The notes under the pieces: generated by a model
Seen by the model: the letters and a program-made list of their open reading frames with translations, nothing else
What the model was told of the DNA's origin: nothing
The model's database searches: none
In this document: piece after piece, positions 1 to 9,000 of the stretch
How positions within the stretch are numbered: position 1 is the first letter of the stretch
How the letters are laid out: every line of letters starts with the position of its first letter
Program-made: the position numbers and the translations under genes
Source: Pedobacter sp.
GTDB taxonomy: Bacteria; Bacteroidota; Bacteroidia; Sphingobacteriales; Sphingobacteriaceae
Assembly: GCA_028287885.1 (NCBI GenBank)
Contig: JAQBOT010000234.1
Location: forward strand, 1-15,697
Reading direction: 5' to 3'
DNA: 15,697 nucleotides

Positions 1-1
1 G

Positions 2-133
2 TTCAGAGCTAGTGATAATATCTATACTGACCCTGAAATCAATGTAGGTACAGGAAATGCACAAGGTGTAAACAACCTTAACCAAACTCCTCCTACACGC
101 ATCTATGGTTTTACTGCAACAATAGGCTTCTAA
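2..133 (+). CDS. SusC/RagA-family TonB-linked outer membrane transporter, C-terminal fragment (5' end outside window)
   Basis: The reading frame is open from base 2 to the TAA at 131-133 and encodes 43 residues. These look like the end of a TonB-dependent barrel: a DPEIN-type segment is followed by a final strand, RIYGFTATIGF, with alternating hydrophobic residues and a terminal Phe. That is the usual outer-membrane assembly signal. The two complete SusC proteins in this window have comparable ends (a DPEV segment, then a terminal strand ending in Leu or Phe). The SusD-like gene starts 16 bases downstream, which is the normal SusC-SusD order and spacing. It is incomplete only because the window begins here. 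Identity as SusC rests on this context and the terminal strand, since no plug or signal peptide is visible. Confidence 0.85.
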   Translation, partial: FRASDNIYTDPEINVGTGNAQGVNNLNQTPPTRIYGFTATIGF

Positions 134-149
134 AAGAACACGAAAAGAC

Positions 150-1649
150 ATGAAAAAGAAACTCATATATTTATTTACAGCTTCCGCACTGTTGCTTGGG
201 GCATGTAAGAAAGATTTTTTAGACATCAACGAAAATCCAAACGCTGCTACCTCTGTCAAGCCGGCCTTGATAATGACTGGTGCACTAAACAACACTGCGG
301 CATATACAACCGGCGGTTCCACCTTCTATAGCTTTAGTGCATTATGGATGAACTACTGGATGACACCCGGAGGTGTATCAGGATGGTACGAAGAGCGTTC
401 TTACAATTTTACAACAAACTGGAACGGATCCACTGCTTTGTGGGGAAATCTGTACGACAACCTTGCCGACTACACTTACCTGGAAAGCCAGGCTAAGCAA
501 TCTGGACAAAGCTTCTTCGTTGGCGTAGCAAAAACAATGAAAGCATGGGACTACCAGTACCTGGTTGACTTTTACAACAATGTGCCTTACTCTCAAGCGT
601 CCCAGTCGGTGACCTTCCTTACACCTAAGTATGATAAGGCTCAGGACATTTATGAAGATCTTGCGAAACAATTGGATACTGCAGCAACCTTATTCAAAAC
701 GGCTACTGTTGCTTCTGCTGACGCTCCTGCAGACATTTACGCAAAAGGCGACCTAACGAAATGGGGTAAATTTGCAAATACTCTTAAATTAAGAATATTG
801 CTGCGACAATCTGAAATGCCTGGAAGGGAAGCCTACATTAAAGCTGAGATCGCTAAAATTGATGCTAACGGTTTCGGGTATATTGGAACGGGAGAAGGTA
901 TCGCAAATCAGCCAGGTTACCTAAACACTTCAGGAAAGCAAAATCCATTTTGGGCAGTTTACGGTTATCAGGTTGATGGTCAAAAAACCGCTTACCATGG
1001 CTATATGCTTGCCAGTAACTATGGGATGAACTTTTTGAAAGATAACAGTGATCCACGCTTAGGAAAGTTCTACACGCAAATAAATGACGACGCTGGAAGT
1101 GGTTATGTAAGTTTGCAGTGGGGACAAGAAGTCGGCTCAACACAGATTTTAGCTACAGTTTCCGGTATTGGAAAAGGCATTCTAAAATCTTACAATCAGG
1201 ATCAGCCGATTTTAACAGACTTCGAAAGTTTGTTCATCCAGGCTGAGGCTGCTCAAAGAGGTTATATTTCTGGCGATGCCAAAGCACTTTATGAGGCAGC
1301 TGTGACTGCTAACTTTGTTTACTTGGGGTTAACCGAAGAAGAGGCAACGACCTATCTTGCTGAGCAGGCTGTAGCAAATTGGGATGGAAGTGCAAACAAA
1401 ATTGAACTAATCATCAAACAAAAGTGGGCTGCAATGAATGGAACAAACGACATTGAACCATGGACCGATTACAGACGCTTAGAGCTTCCTGCCGATATGC
1501 CAATCTCAATTGCATCTACCGTGACGACCAGGAAAATTCCGGTGAGAATGTTGTATCCACAACGTGAATACAATACCAATACGGCAAATGTTACTGCAGA
1601 AGGTACGATTAACCAATTTACCTCCAGGATATTCTGGGATGTTAAATAA
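150..1649 (+). CDS. SusD/RagB-family nutrient-binding outer membrane lipoprotein (SusD-like_2 type)
   Basis: The protein has 499 residues. It begins with a lipoprotein signal peptide: a lysine-rich start, a hydrophobic core and the lipobox LLGAC with Cys19. FLDINENPN follows directly, a hallmark of the SusD-like_2 branch. The rest is the expected helical TPR-like fold, including GKFANTLKLRILLRQSE around residues 208-224 and a helix near residue 365 (SLFIQAEAAQRG). It should sit on the cell surface as the lid of the SusC barrel whose last codons precede it. The DUF1735-type lipoprotein follows after 14 bases, so the three genes form one operon. The ATG at 150 places the signal peptide correctly. 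The family is clear from motifs and order. The substrate cannot be read from the sequence. Confidence 0.93.
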   Translation: MKKKLIYLFTASALLLGACKKDFLDINENPNAATSVKPALIMTGALNNTAAYTTGGSTFYSFSALWMNYWMTPGGVSGWYEERSYNFTTNWNGSTALWGNLYDNLADYTYLESQAKQSGQSFFVGVAKTMKAWDYQYLVDFYNNVPYSQASQSVTFLTPKYDKAQDIYEDLAKQLDTAATLFKTATVASADAPADIYAKGDLTKWGKFANTLKLRILLRQSEMPGREAYIKAEIAKIDANGFGYIGTGEGIANQPGYLNTSGKQNPFWAVYGYQVDGQKTAYHGYMLASNYGMNFLKDNSDPRLGKFYTQINDDAGSGYVSLQWGQEVGSTQILATVSGIGKGILKSYNQDQPILTDFESLFIQAEAAQRGYISGDAKALYEAAVTANFVYLGLTEEEATTYLAEQAVANWDGSANKIELIIKQKWAAMNGTNDIEPWTDYRRLELPADMPISIASTVTTRKIPVRMLYPQREYNTNTANVTAEGTINQFTSRIFWDVK

Positions 1650-1663
1650 TTAAGAAAGAGAAA

Positions 1664-2560
1664 ATGAAAAACAAAAATATATTAAAATGGATCGTACCAG
1701 CCCTTTGTGTGGTTGCACTATCCTCTTGCCTAAAAAACAAAAACTTACAGCCAGATTTTTCAGCAACCACTCCGGTTGTTGAGCTCCCTGTAGTTTCGCC
1801 GATGGGTGACGGCAGCGTAAACTCGCTATCAACTTCAATTAGCCAAAGTGACACGCCAAGTAAGTACATCTTCTACGTTAATTATGCGGCATCATCTACT
1901 AAGAGTACCGACATCACGGTAACATTGAGTCCTAGCCCTGCATTGATCGATAACTTCAATGCGGCTCATTCAGTGGATGATTCAACTGCGTTGATGCCTG
2001 CGGCGGCTTATTCAATGCCGACCACAGTCACCATTCCTGCAGGACAACGTCGGGTTCAAGTTCCAGTATCCATTGTATCAAACTTATTGGATCCAAACTT
2101 TACGTATGGCATTCCGGTTACGATCACAGATGCATCGGGTGAAGTTATTAGTAAGAACTTTGCTTCTTTAGTCGTGCGGGTTGCGGTAAAAAATAGATAT
2201 GATGGCAAATATTCCTACAAAGGATATATTTTCAGAGAAGGAGATCCGGCGTTAACTGGAAACTTCAAAGGTTTAACTAGTGATCTTGAAACAAATGGCG
2301 CAAACGGATTGAACTTTCCAAATCCTGTTTGGTCTAATGGATCAGGTGTTGGCGGAATTGGTGGATTAACCATCAATGTTGACCCGGCTACCAACAAAGT
2401 AACAATGAGGAGTAAAGACAGAGCAGACTTAGGTAATGTTCCCGGATACGACAATCGCTATGACCCGGCGACAAAAACATTTTACTTATCGTTTAAATGG
2501 AATGTTAGCCCAACAAGTAGGATTGCAACAGATACCTTAACCTACACAGGTCCAAGGTAA
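1664..2560 (+). CDS. DUF1735 (BT_3987-like N-terminal domain) surface lipoprotein, probable accessory glycan-binding protein
   Basis: The protein has 298 residues. Its signal peptide ends at the lipobox ALSSC (Cys22), so it is probably outer-membrane anchored. Residues about 35-170 resemble the DUF1735 beta-sandwich: a YVNYA strand, a run of alternating strands, a VTIPAGQRRVQVPVSI strand pair, then FTYGIPVTITDASG. Residues about 178-298 form a second beta-rich part starting NRYDGKYSYKGYI and ending in a strand, DTLTYTGPR. Such proteins are usually the last or penultimate genes of SusC-SusD operons and are thought to bind glycan at the surface. In some gene sets the same domain is joined or adjacent to GH18 endo-glycosidases, but no catalytic domain is present here. 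The start is 14 bases after the SusD stop and a terminator follows 28 bases after its own stop. Confidence 0.78.
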   Translation: MKNKNILKWIVPALCVVALSSCLKNKNLQPDFSATTPVVELPVVSPMGDGSVNSLSTSISQSDTPSKYIFYVNYAASSTKSTDITVTLSPSPALIDNFNAAHSVDDSTALMPAAAYSMPTTVTIPAGQRRVQVPVSIVSNLLDPNFTYGIPVTITDASGEVISKNFASLVVRVAVKNRYDGKYSYKGYIFREGDPALTGNFKGLTSDLETNGANGLNFPNPVWSNGSGVGGIGGLTINVDPATNKVTMRSKDRADLGNVPGYDNRYDPATKTFYLSFKWNVSPTSRIATDTLTYTGPR

Positions 2561-2588
2561 TCTCCTAAAACTAGTATCTTTACATAAA

Positions 2589-2624
2589 GAAGCCGCTTCA
2601 TTAATTTAATGAGCGGCTTCTTTT
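2589..2624. terminator. Intrinsic terminator, probably bidirectional, between convergent operons
   Basis: A 9-bp GC-rich stem pairs GAAGCCGCT (2589-2597) with AGCGGCTTC (2612-2620). The pairing can extend inward through CAT/ATG (2599-2601 with 2609-2611) past a bulged T. TTTT follows at 2621-2624 on the + strand. On the - strand the tract after the hairpin is TTTA. It lies 28 bases past the DUF1735 gene and 46 bases past the YebC-family gene, so it can serve both converging transcripts. Confidence 0.88.
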
Positions 2625-2666
2625 CTATAAGCAATATTGTTGCCTCTACATTTTGGTAAAGTTTAA

Positions 2667-3392
2667 TTATTCAGCCATGTTGTGATAAACCGCTTGAACG
2701 TCATCATCTTCTTCCAGTTTATCAATTAATTTAAATACATCTACAGCTTGTTCTTCTGAAATTGGCGCAGTGGACAATGCAATCCTTTCTAATTTTGCAC
2801 TTTTCATTTCTACACCAAGATCTTCAAGCGACTTCTGCATCTTACCAAAATCTTCAAAGGCGGTTTGTACAACGGCGATATCGTTTCCTTCTTCATCGGA
2901 CTCTATGTACAATTCTTCAAGACCAGAATCAATAAGTTCGAACTCTAACTCTTCCAGGTCCTTTTCACCTGGTAAAAACCTGAAAATGGACTTGCGGTTA
3001 AAAATAAAGTCCAGAGATCCGGTTTTCCCTAGTGTACCCCCGGTCTTGTTAAAATAACTACGGACGTTTGCTACTGTTCTGTTTGTGTTATCAGTAGCCG
3101 TTTCAATAAGTATGGCAACTCCATGTTGTGCATATCCTTCATAAACATGCTCTTCATAACCATTCTCATCTTTGTTGGAGGCACGTTTTATTGCGGCATC
3201 TACCCTATCTTTGGGCATGTTTACGGCCTTAGAATTTTGTATAGCTGTACGTAAACGCGAGTTTGTGTCAGGGTTAGGTCCGTTATCTTTAACAGCCATT
3301 ACAATCTCCTTACCGATACGGGTAAATTGAACGGCCATTTTTGCCCAGCGTTTAAACTTTCTTTCTTTTCTAAATTCGAATGCTCTTCCCAT
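2667..3392 (-). CDS. yebC: YebC/TACO1-family protein (translation factor or transcriptional regulator)
   Basis: The protein has 241 residues, the normal length for the family. Typical motifs appear in order: GPNPDTNSRLRTAI (38-51), NMPKDRVDAAIKRA (58-71), YEGYAQHGVAILIE (84-97), TDNTNRT (100-106), GGTLGKTGSLDFIF (118-131) and a C-terminal DDVQAVYHN. The N terminus reads MGRAFEFRKERKFKRWAKMA, not the proteobacterial MAGHSKW form, as expected for Bacteroidota. Members have been described as DNA-binding regulators (PmpR). More recent work, and the mitochondrial homologue TACO1, point to a role in translation, relieving stalling at proline-rich stretches. Which role applies here cannot be told from sequence. 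It is cytoplasmic, with no signal peptide. It lies 22 bases downstream of the threonine dehydrogenase gene and is probably co-transcribed. Confidence 0.94.
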   Translation of the reverse strand: MGRAFEFRKERKFKRWAKMAVQFTRIGKEIVMAVKDNGPNPDTNSRLRTAIQNSKAVNMPKDRVDAAIKRASNKDENGYEEHVYEGYAQHGVAILIETATDNTNRTVANVRSYFNKTGGTLGKTGSLDFIFNRKSIFRFLPGEKDLEELEFELIDSGLEELYIESDEEGNDIAVVQTAFEDFGKMQKSLEDLGVEMKSAKLERIALSTAPISEEQAVDVFKLIDKLEEDDDVQAVYHNMAE

Positions 3393-3414
3393 AGTATGTT
3401 TTAAAAGGATTACC

Positions 3415-4362
3415 TTATTTATTTTTTAAGTTATTCAACATATCCGCAGTCATTCTGGCCAAATCAAACTCAGGCTTCCAGGACCAATCCTTAACTGCAT
3501 ATGAATCGTCGATCGAACGTGGCCAGCTGTCTGCAATGGATTGACGCGGATCATTCTGCGTGTAAGTTAATTTAAAGTCAGGAATATGTTTCCGTATCTC
3601 TGCAGCCAAAACTTGAGGTGTAAAACTAACGCCAGTGAAGTTATAGCTAGAGCGTATGCTGATGTTTTTTCCAGGAGCGTCCATTAATTGGATGGTACCA
3701 CGAATCGCATCGTCCATATACATCATTGGAAGTTCCGTTTGCGCATTTAAAAAGGACGCATAACTGCTCTTTTTCAAAGCATCATGAAAAATGTGGATTG
3801 CGTAATCTGTCGTTCCTCCGCCCGGTGCAGCTTTCCAGCTGATTAGTCCTGGGTAGCGGATGCTTCGAACATCAAGTTTGTATTTTTGAAAGTAGTATTC
3901 GCACCAGCGTTCGCCAGCGAGCTTACTAATACCATATACCGTATTTGGATCCATCACACAAAACTGGGAGGTATTGTCTTTTGGTGAGTTTGGGCCAAAA
4001 ACTGCAATAGAGCTAGGCCAGTAAACTTTTGCCGTTTTGTAAACAATCGCAAGATCCAGAATGTTCAATAGGCCGTTCATATTTAGATCCCAGGCCAACT
4101 TAGGGTTTTGTTCTCCTGTTGCTGAAAGTAACGCCGCAAGCAGGTATACCTGTGTAGGCTTATACTTCTTGAATATGCTGTTTAAGGTGTCTTTTTCGAG
4201 CACATTTACAAACTCGAAGGGGCCCGAATCTTTAATGTCGTAATCCGGCCTTCTTATGTCACATGCGATCACGTGACTCTCTCCGTAGATTTTCCTTAGT
4301 TCCGTAACCAGTTCAGTACCGATTTGTCCGTTAGAGCCTAGTACGACTATTTTGTCAGTCAT
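3415..4362 (-). CDS. tdh: L-threonine 3-dehydrogenase, short-chain dehydrogenase (NAD-dependent epimerase-like) type
   Basis: This 315-residue extended SDR protein starts with a Rossmann fold: VVLGSNGQIG with the glycine motif at residues 9-15, and Asp35 at the end of strand 2, consistent with NAD use. The active-site region has Ser117/Ser118 in WPSSIAVFG and the catalytic pair Tyr143/Lys147 in YGISKLAGE. LISWKAAPGGGTTDYA and LPMMYMDDAIRGTIQLM are characteristic of the GalE-like L-threonine 3-dehydrogenases of Bacteroidota, which are unrelated to the zinc-dependent E. coli Tdh. The reaction converts L-threonine to 2-amino-3-oxobutanoate, which a CoA ligase (Kbl, not in this window) splits to glycine and acetyl-CoA. 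A nucleotide-sugar epimerase is the main alternative but fits the substrate-side motifs less well. It is the first gene of a two-gene unit with the YebC-family gene. Confidence 0.86.
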   Translation of the reverse strand: MTDKIVVLGSNGQIGTELVTELRKIYGESHVIACDIRRPDYDIKDSGPFEFVNVLEKDTLNSIFKKYKPTQVYLLAALLSATGEQNPKLAWDLNMNGLLNILDLAIVYKTAKVYWPSSIAVFGPNSPKDNTSQFCVMDPNTVYGISKLAGERWCEYYFQKYKLDVRSIRYPGLISWKAAPGGGTTDYAIHIFHDALKKSSYASFLNAQTELPMMYMDDAIRGTIQLMDAPGKNISIRSSYNFTGVSFTPQVLAAEIRKHIPDFKLTYTQNDPRQSIADSWPRSIDDSYAVKDWSWKPEFDLARMTADMLNNLKNK

Positions 4363-4379
4363 TAAAATTTATGTTTGCG

Positions 4380-4387
4380 CAAAGGTA
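4380..4387 (-). promoter_or_regulatory. Candidate -7 box (TACCTTTG) of the threonine dehydrogenase operon
   Basis: On the - strand these bases read TACCTTTG, a full match to the Bacteroidota -7 consensus TAnnTTTG. They lie 17 bases upstream of the start codon, which implies a very short leader. No clear TTG -33 element is found 19-21 bases further upstream; that stretch is A/T-only. The box is an exact match but the promoter is only half supported. Confidence 0.45.
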
Positions 4388-4441
4388 AAAAAAGGAACGA
4401 AAGCTATTAAAAAATGTTTAGGATGCTGGAATTGCGAAAAC

Positions 4442-4478
4442 AAAAGGGTTAACAAGCAGACAGCTTGTTAACCCTTTT
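4442..4478. terminator. Intrinsic terminator of the leftward SusC-SusD operon
   Basis: A perfect 16-bp stem, AAAAGGGTTAACAAGC (4442-4457) with GCTTGTTAACCCTTTT (4463-4478), encloses a 5-base loop. The A-run and T-run at the base of the stem provide a U-tract in either direction. It starts 17 bases after the stop of the leftward SusD gene. It also insulates the threonine dehydrogenase gene from that operon. Confidence 0.92.
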
Positions 4479-4495
4479 TCCGAAAACTTATACTG

Positions 4496-6007
4496 TTAAT
4501 AGCCTGGATTCTGTGTAAAATTTGTATTTCCCAATTGGTTATCTGGGATTGGAAAAACTAGGTACTTTGGATCATCAACTGGCTTTTCCTGCCACGGCGT
4601 CAAAAATTTGCCAAATCGGATCAAATCCTGTCTTCTTACACCTTCCCACAAAAACTCTCTTCCACGTTCATCGAGTAAGTTATCGAGTGTCAAGCTTGTG
4701 AAAGGCGTAGCACCCCTGGTAGTCCTTACCGTGTTTACGAGACCTAATGCAGGAGCATCCTGAGAAGTTCTAAGTTGTGCTTCGGCTTTCATGAGTAGAA
4801 CATCTGCAAACCTATAATACACCCAATCATTTTCTGCAAGCCCAGTTGCAACGTTTGTATAATCAATTGGATATTTCATTACTCGTATGCCCGCAACTTC
4901 CAGGTGATTTGGGTCACGTTCGATAATACTGACTTCCGGTGTGAATATAAGGTTATTACCTCTTCGGTCTTTCAAAGCTGTTCCGGTTTGATCAAACTGT
5001 TGTCCGACCAAGAAACCAACTTTGATTCCGGAAACATTAGTGACACCAGCATAGGCACCACCAATACGCTGATCGGTTGCTTCAAACTTGTTGTAAAAGT
5101 CGGAAAGTGAAGAAAAACCATTGTTCCCCTTCGGATTTTGGTTGTAGTGTAAACCAGCAATCCACATGCTATTAAGACCACCTGCATCAGACCCTCCGAT
5201 ATTTTGAGCAGTAAAAATGTTTTCTGTTGACAGTGTACCATTGTTTGGGCCAAAATTGTCATAATAGTTTGGTGTTAATGTATATTTATTCGAGTTGATG
5301 ATTTCATCTGCCAATGATATGACCTTATTCATATCTGCTGCATCGAAAGTTGGCGTTGCACGGTTCAAAAAGGCTCCCTTGTTTAGGAAACACTTCATCA
5401 ACAGGATTTTTGCCGCATCCTTGTTTGCATTGAAGTTTGGACCTTCGGGCAAATCCGGGAGAATGGCGGTTACTTCCGAGATCAAATAGTCAATCTCTTC
5501 TGCAGTAGTTCTAACTTTGGATGCTGCAGTAACACTCTCTCCTGGTTCGCGGTATGGTACCTGGCCCCAGCCGTCAAGAATAGCAAACTGGGCAAATGCC
5601 CTTAAAAACCGGGCTTGTGCTGCCTGCTGCGGCGTGGGATTAAACTGGAGTATATTAGTTGTAACGTAACTTACACTATTTAAATCCTTGAAGACACTAG
5701 ACACTCTAGAGTGGTCTGCTGCCCATCGGTGTAAATGGAGTGCCCTCCAGGCACCATTATCGTCCCAGTCTCCCGCTCTGGTAGGAACAATGGCTTCATC
5801 ACTTGGGAACTCCTGTAATGCCCACCAGCCGTATGCACCCTGAAAGGGGTTCCGCATCGATGTATAAGCGCCGTTCAATAATGCAGCAACGTTGGTAGAT
5901 GACACACCTCCAGTACCTAACTGCCCATTTAAGTTCTCGTCTAGTTTTGTGCACCTGGAAACCAATAGGGCCAGTGCCAAAAACGTTATTTTATAATGTA
6001 TTTTCAT
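4496..6007 (-). CDS. SusD/RagB-family nutrient-binding outer membrane lipoprotein (atypical lipobox)
   Basis: The protein has 503 residues. An N-terminal hydrophobic segment ends in LLVSRC with Cys19. The residue before the cysteine is Arg where Gly, Ala or Ser is normal, so lipidation is likely but less certain. TKLDENLNGQ follows, then RagB/SusD features: LNGAYTSMRNP (44-54), QARFLRAFAQFAILDGWGQVPY near residues 131-152, YYRFADVLLMKAEAQLR near 397-413, and DERGREFLWEGVRRQDLIRFGKF close to the C terminus. It ends in the common TQNPGY. It should cap the SusC encoded 16 bases upstream and select its substrate. Transcription ends at the hairpin just downstream. The family is certain and the ligand unknown. 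Confidence 0.94.
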   Translation of the reverse strand: MKIHYKITFLALALLVSRCTKLDENLNGQLGTGGVSSTNVAALLNGAYTSMRNPFQGAYGWWALQEFPSDEAIVPTRAGDWDDNGAWRALHLHRWAADHSRVSSVFKDLNSVSYVTTNILQFNPTPQQAAQARFLRAFAQFAILDGWGQVPYREPGESVTAASKVRTTAEEIDYLISEVTAILPDLPEGPNFNANKDAAKILLMKCFLNKGAFLNRATPTFDAADMNKVISLADEIINSNKYTLTPNYYDNFGPNNGTLSTENIFTAQNIGGSDAGGLNSMWIAGLHYNQNPKGNNGFSSLSDFYNKFEATDQRIGGAYAGVTNVSGIKVGFLVGQQFDQTGTALKDRRGNNLIFTPEVSIIERDPNHLEVAGIRVMKYPIDYTNVATGLAENDWVYYRFADVLLMKAEAQLRTSQDAPALGLVNTVRTTRGATPFTSLTLDNLLDERGREFLWEGVRRQDLIRFGKFLTPWQEKPVDDPKYLVFPIPDNQLGNTNFTQNPGY

Positions 6008-6023
6008 GTCAATACGTGTTTAA

Positions 6024-9000
6024 TTAAAGAGAAAAATTTACACCAAAGTTGAAGGTTCTTGCCGTTGGATATGATATATATTCTATACCTGCCGAAGGCA
6101 CTCCATTTACCGCTTTGTCTACGTTTACCTCTGGATCGAATCCCTTGTATTTAGTAATAACAAAAAGATTTTGACCGTTTACAAAAACGTTTAGTCCTCT
6201 AATAGACTTTCCAATACTTCCTACATTATAACTAATTGTAGCATTGGCCAACTTCAAGTAATTACCTTTTTCGATGTATCTGGAAGAGGCAGCAATTGGA
6301 TTAGCCAAGGATTCCTGAATTTCCGAGTTCACTAAGTCTGCGGCCACATTTTTTCCAGTCCCTAAATTTGATATTGGCAACACCGAATTGGCAGTATTGT
6401 TATAAATGTCTTGGCCTAGTGAGCCATTAAAGTTAGCTGTTAGGCTTACTTTTTTATACCGTAGGTTGGTACTTATACCAAGGATGACATTTGGATTTGG
6501 ATCTCCGACATAGAAACTTGTAAAACCCTCGTCTGTATATAACGAAAACCCATTTGGATCCAAACCGTTATACTTTCTGGTCACCATTGCAAATAAAGGA
6601 AGTCCACTTTGGATAACCTCGGTTGTTACATCACTTAACCCCTGCCCGCTTAATGCGCCAGTTTTTATAATCCCGACGATGTTATTAACTCTGTTTTTTA
6701 TAAATGTAGCGTTACCACCTAGAGACCAGCTGACATCAGCTTTTTCTATGATGTTGGCATTCAGGTTCAATTCGAGGCCTTTATTCACAATTTGGCCGGG
6801 CAGGTTCACCCAGGTAACTGCAACGCCTGGATTCGCAGGCACTAACGGAATCTGCGGAAACAATAAATCTGTCGTTGTTTTATTGAAATAATCAATTGAG
6901 CCGCTTATTTTGCTTTTGAAGAAGGTGAAGTCTGCACCAATGTTTGTCTGTTTGTCCGACTGCCACTTTAATTCTTTATTTTCATTATTTACCCCAGTGA
7001 GGGATTGTGCTCCACTTGAATAGGTAATATCATAGCGTTGTTGAGCAGATCCTGAGGGGAATTCCTGGTTACCGGTTTTACCATATCCAGCTCTAATTTT
7101 CAGTAGATTAAGCCAACTAACATCTTTAAGAAAGCTTTCTTCCTTAATATTCCATGCGGCAGCAAATGACGGGAAGTAACCATAGCGATTATTTGCACCA
7201 AACTTGGTTGATCCATCTGCTCTAAAAGTTGCAGTTAACAGATACTTACCGGCATAATTGAAAATAGCCCTTGCAAAATACGATTGCAGTTGTGCGGTGG
7301 GGTCATTGTAGGAATCAAAAGTACGGTTTGCCGGAGCGGTAGCTTCCATGGCATCTGTATAATCTACAGGTATATCACCAAATCCCTTCGCTGTGCTGTT
7401 AAGACCTTTATTAATATAATTGGTATATTCATAACCAACAACAGCATTTAAATTTAACTTGGATACTATTTCTTTATTAAATGTAATGGTGTTTGTGAAT
7501 TGTTGCGTGATAAGTTCTGTATTGCCATAACTTGCATATCCACCAAGGAAATCACCATTTGCCTGGATTCCATTTAAATTCAAAAAGCTACGTGTAGAAG
7601 CCCTTCTAATACCTGTACTATAATTTAAACTGGCCAACATACGATATTCCAACCAAGGAGTAATCTTGTAGTAGGGAGAAACACTACCGAGAATGGTTGA
7701 CACTTTTGATTTATCTCTTGAAGCTTCTGACATGACCAAAGGATTGATGATTGTACCACCATTTTCAATGAATAAAGATCCGTCCGGATTTCTTAGAGGC
7801 CTCGTTGGATTCCATGATAAAGCCTGACTGATCAAGCTTCCAGTGAACCCTGCATCTGATGTAATCGGTGCGATGCTCTCCCGATATTGGCTACTTATTA
7901 AGTTGATATCTAAACCCAACTTTTTACTTTCCAGAAATTTGAAATTACCATTGAAGGAGCCGCTATACTTTTTAAAATCTGTCGCTTTAATTATACCTTG
8001 TTGATCTTGGTATCCAAAAGATGCACGATAAGTACTTGCCTCAGTACCTCCACTTAACCCAATTGAATAGTTTTGATTGAATGCAGTTCGTGTTATTTCA
8101 TCCATGGCATCCACATTGCTTCCAAAATCGCCTGCAGTTAAACCATACTTTGTCAATGCGGCACGATACTGATCTCCATCGAGGACATCAATCTTCCTAG
8201 CAATGTTACTTATGCCCGTGGATGCGTTCACATCAATTGTAGCCTGACCAGCTTGACCACGTTTGGTAGTGATTAACACAACTCCATAGGCAGCTCTAGA
8301 TCCATAAATTGCAGTTGCGGATGCGTCTTTTAAGACTTCGATACTGGCGATATCCGCAGGATTAATAAAGTTTAAAGGGTTACCTCCTGGAGAAATACCT
8401 ATCCCTCCGCTTGTTGATGGTCTGGCTGAACGTGTATCCAGCGCCACACCGTCAACAACATATAAAGGTTGACCGGATCCCGTAATTGCCGCATTACCAC
8501 GGATTCTTACAGTAGTAGATCCACCAGGCTGACCACTGTTGTTTATCATTTGAACACCAGCAACCTTTCCCTGAATTAATTGATCGGGAGCCGTTAAAGG
8601 TCCTTTGTTAAAGTCCTTTGAACTTACCGTTGTTGCAGAACCCGTCAGATCCCGCTTTCTGACAGAACCATAGCCTACAACTTCTACAACGGCCAACTCG
8701 TTAGATGAAGAGAGCGCGACAGAAATGGTTGTCCTGTTGTTGATAGCGACAGTTTGAGTTTGTAGACCAACATAGCTGAATGTAAGTTGGGTGACGTTAG
8801 CAGGTACACTAATGGCATACCTTCCATTCGCATCACTGAGGACCTGAACTGTACTCCCGGTGGCCGTGACTGTAGCGCCGGCAAGCGTGTTCTTTTCATT
8901 GTCTGATACTACACCGCGGATCACCGTCTGTGCAAGGGCGGAAAAATTAGTTAATAATAAGGTTGCAGCGAAAAATAAAATCTTCTGCAACAAGAAGTGC

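Noticed and set aside
378..671. Antisense open frames inside the SusD and SusC genes (also 865-1143, 9771-10160, 10422-10757, 15281-15535)
   Set aside because: They lie opposite strongly supported genes, show no domain, signal or neighbour spacing, and look like chance reading frames.
1642..1869. Short - strand frames across the SusD/DUF1735 junction
   Set aside because: They overlap the signal peptide region of the DUF1735 gene on the other strand and encode no recognisable protein.
3415..4362. UDP-glucose 4-epimerase or other nucleotide-sugar epimerase as the function of the SDR protein
   Set aside because: The LISWKAAPGGGTTDYA segment and the length match the SDR-type L-threonine 3-dehydrogenases better, and no sugar-nucleotide genes are nearby.
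4442..4478. Perfect 16-bp inverted repeat considered as a recombination or invertible-element site
   Set aside because: It sits just after a stop codon, has a 5-base loop and A/T tracts at the base, and no second copy was noticed, so a terminator explains it fully.
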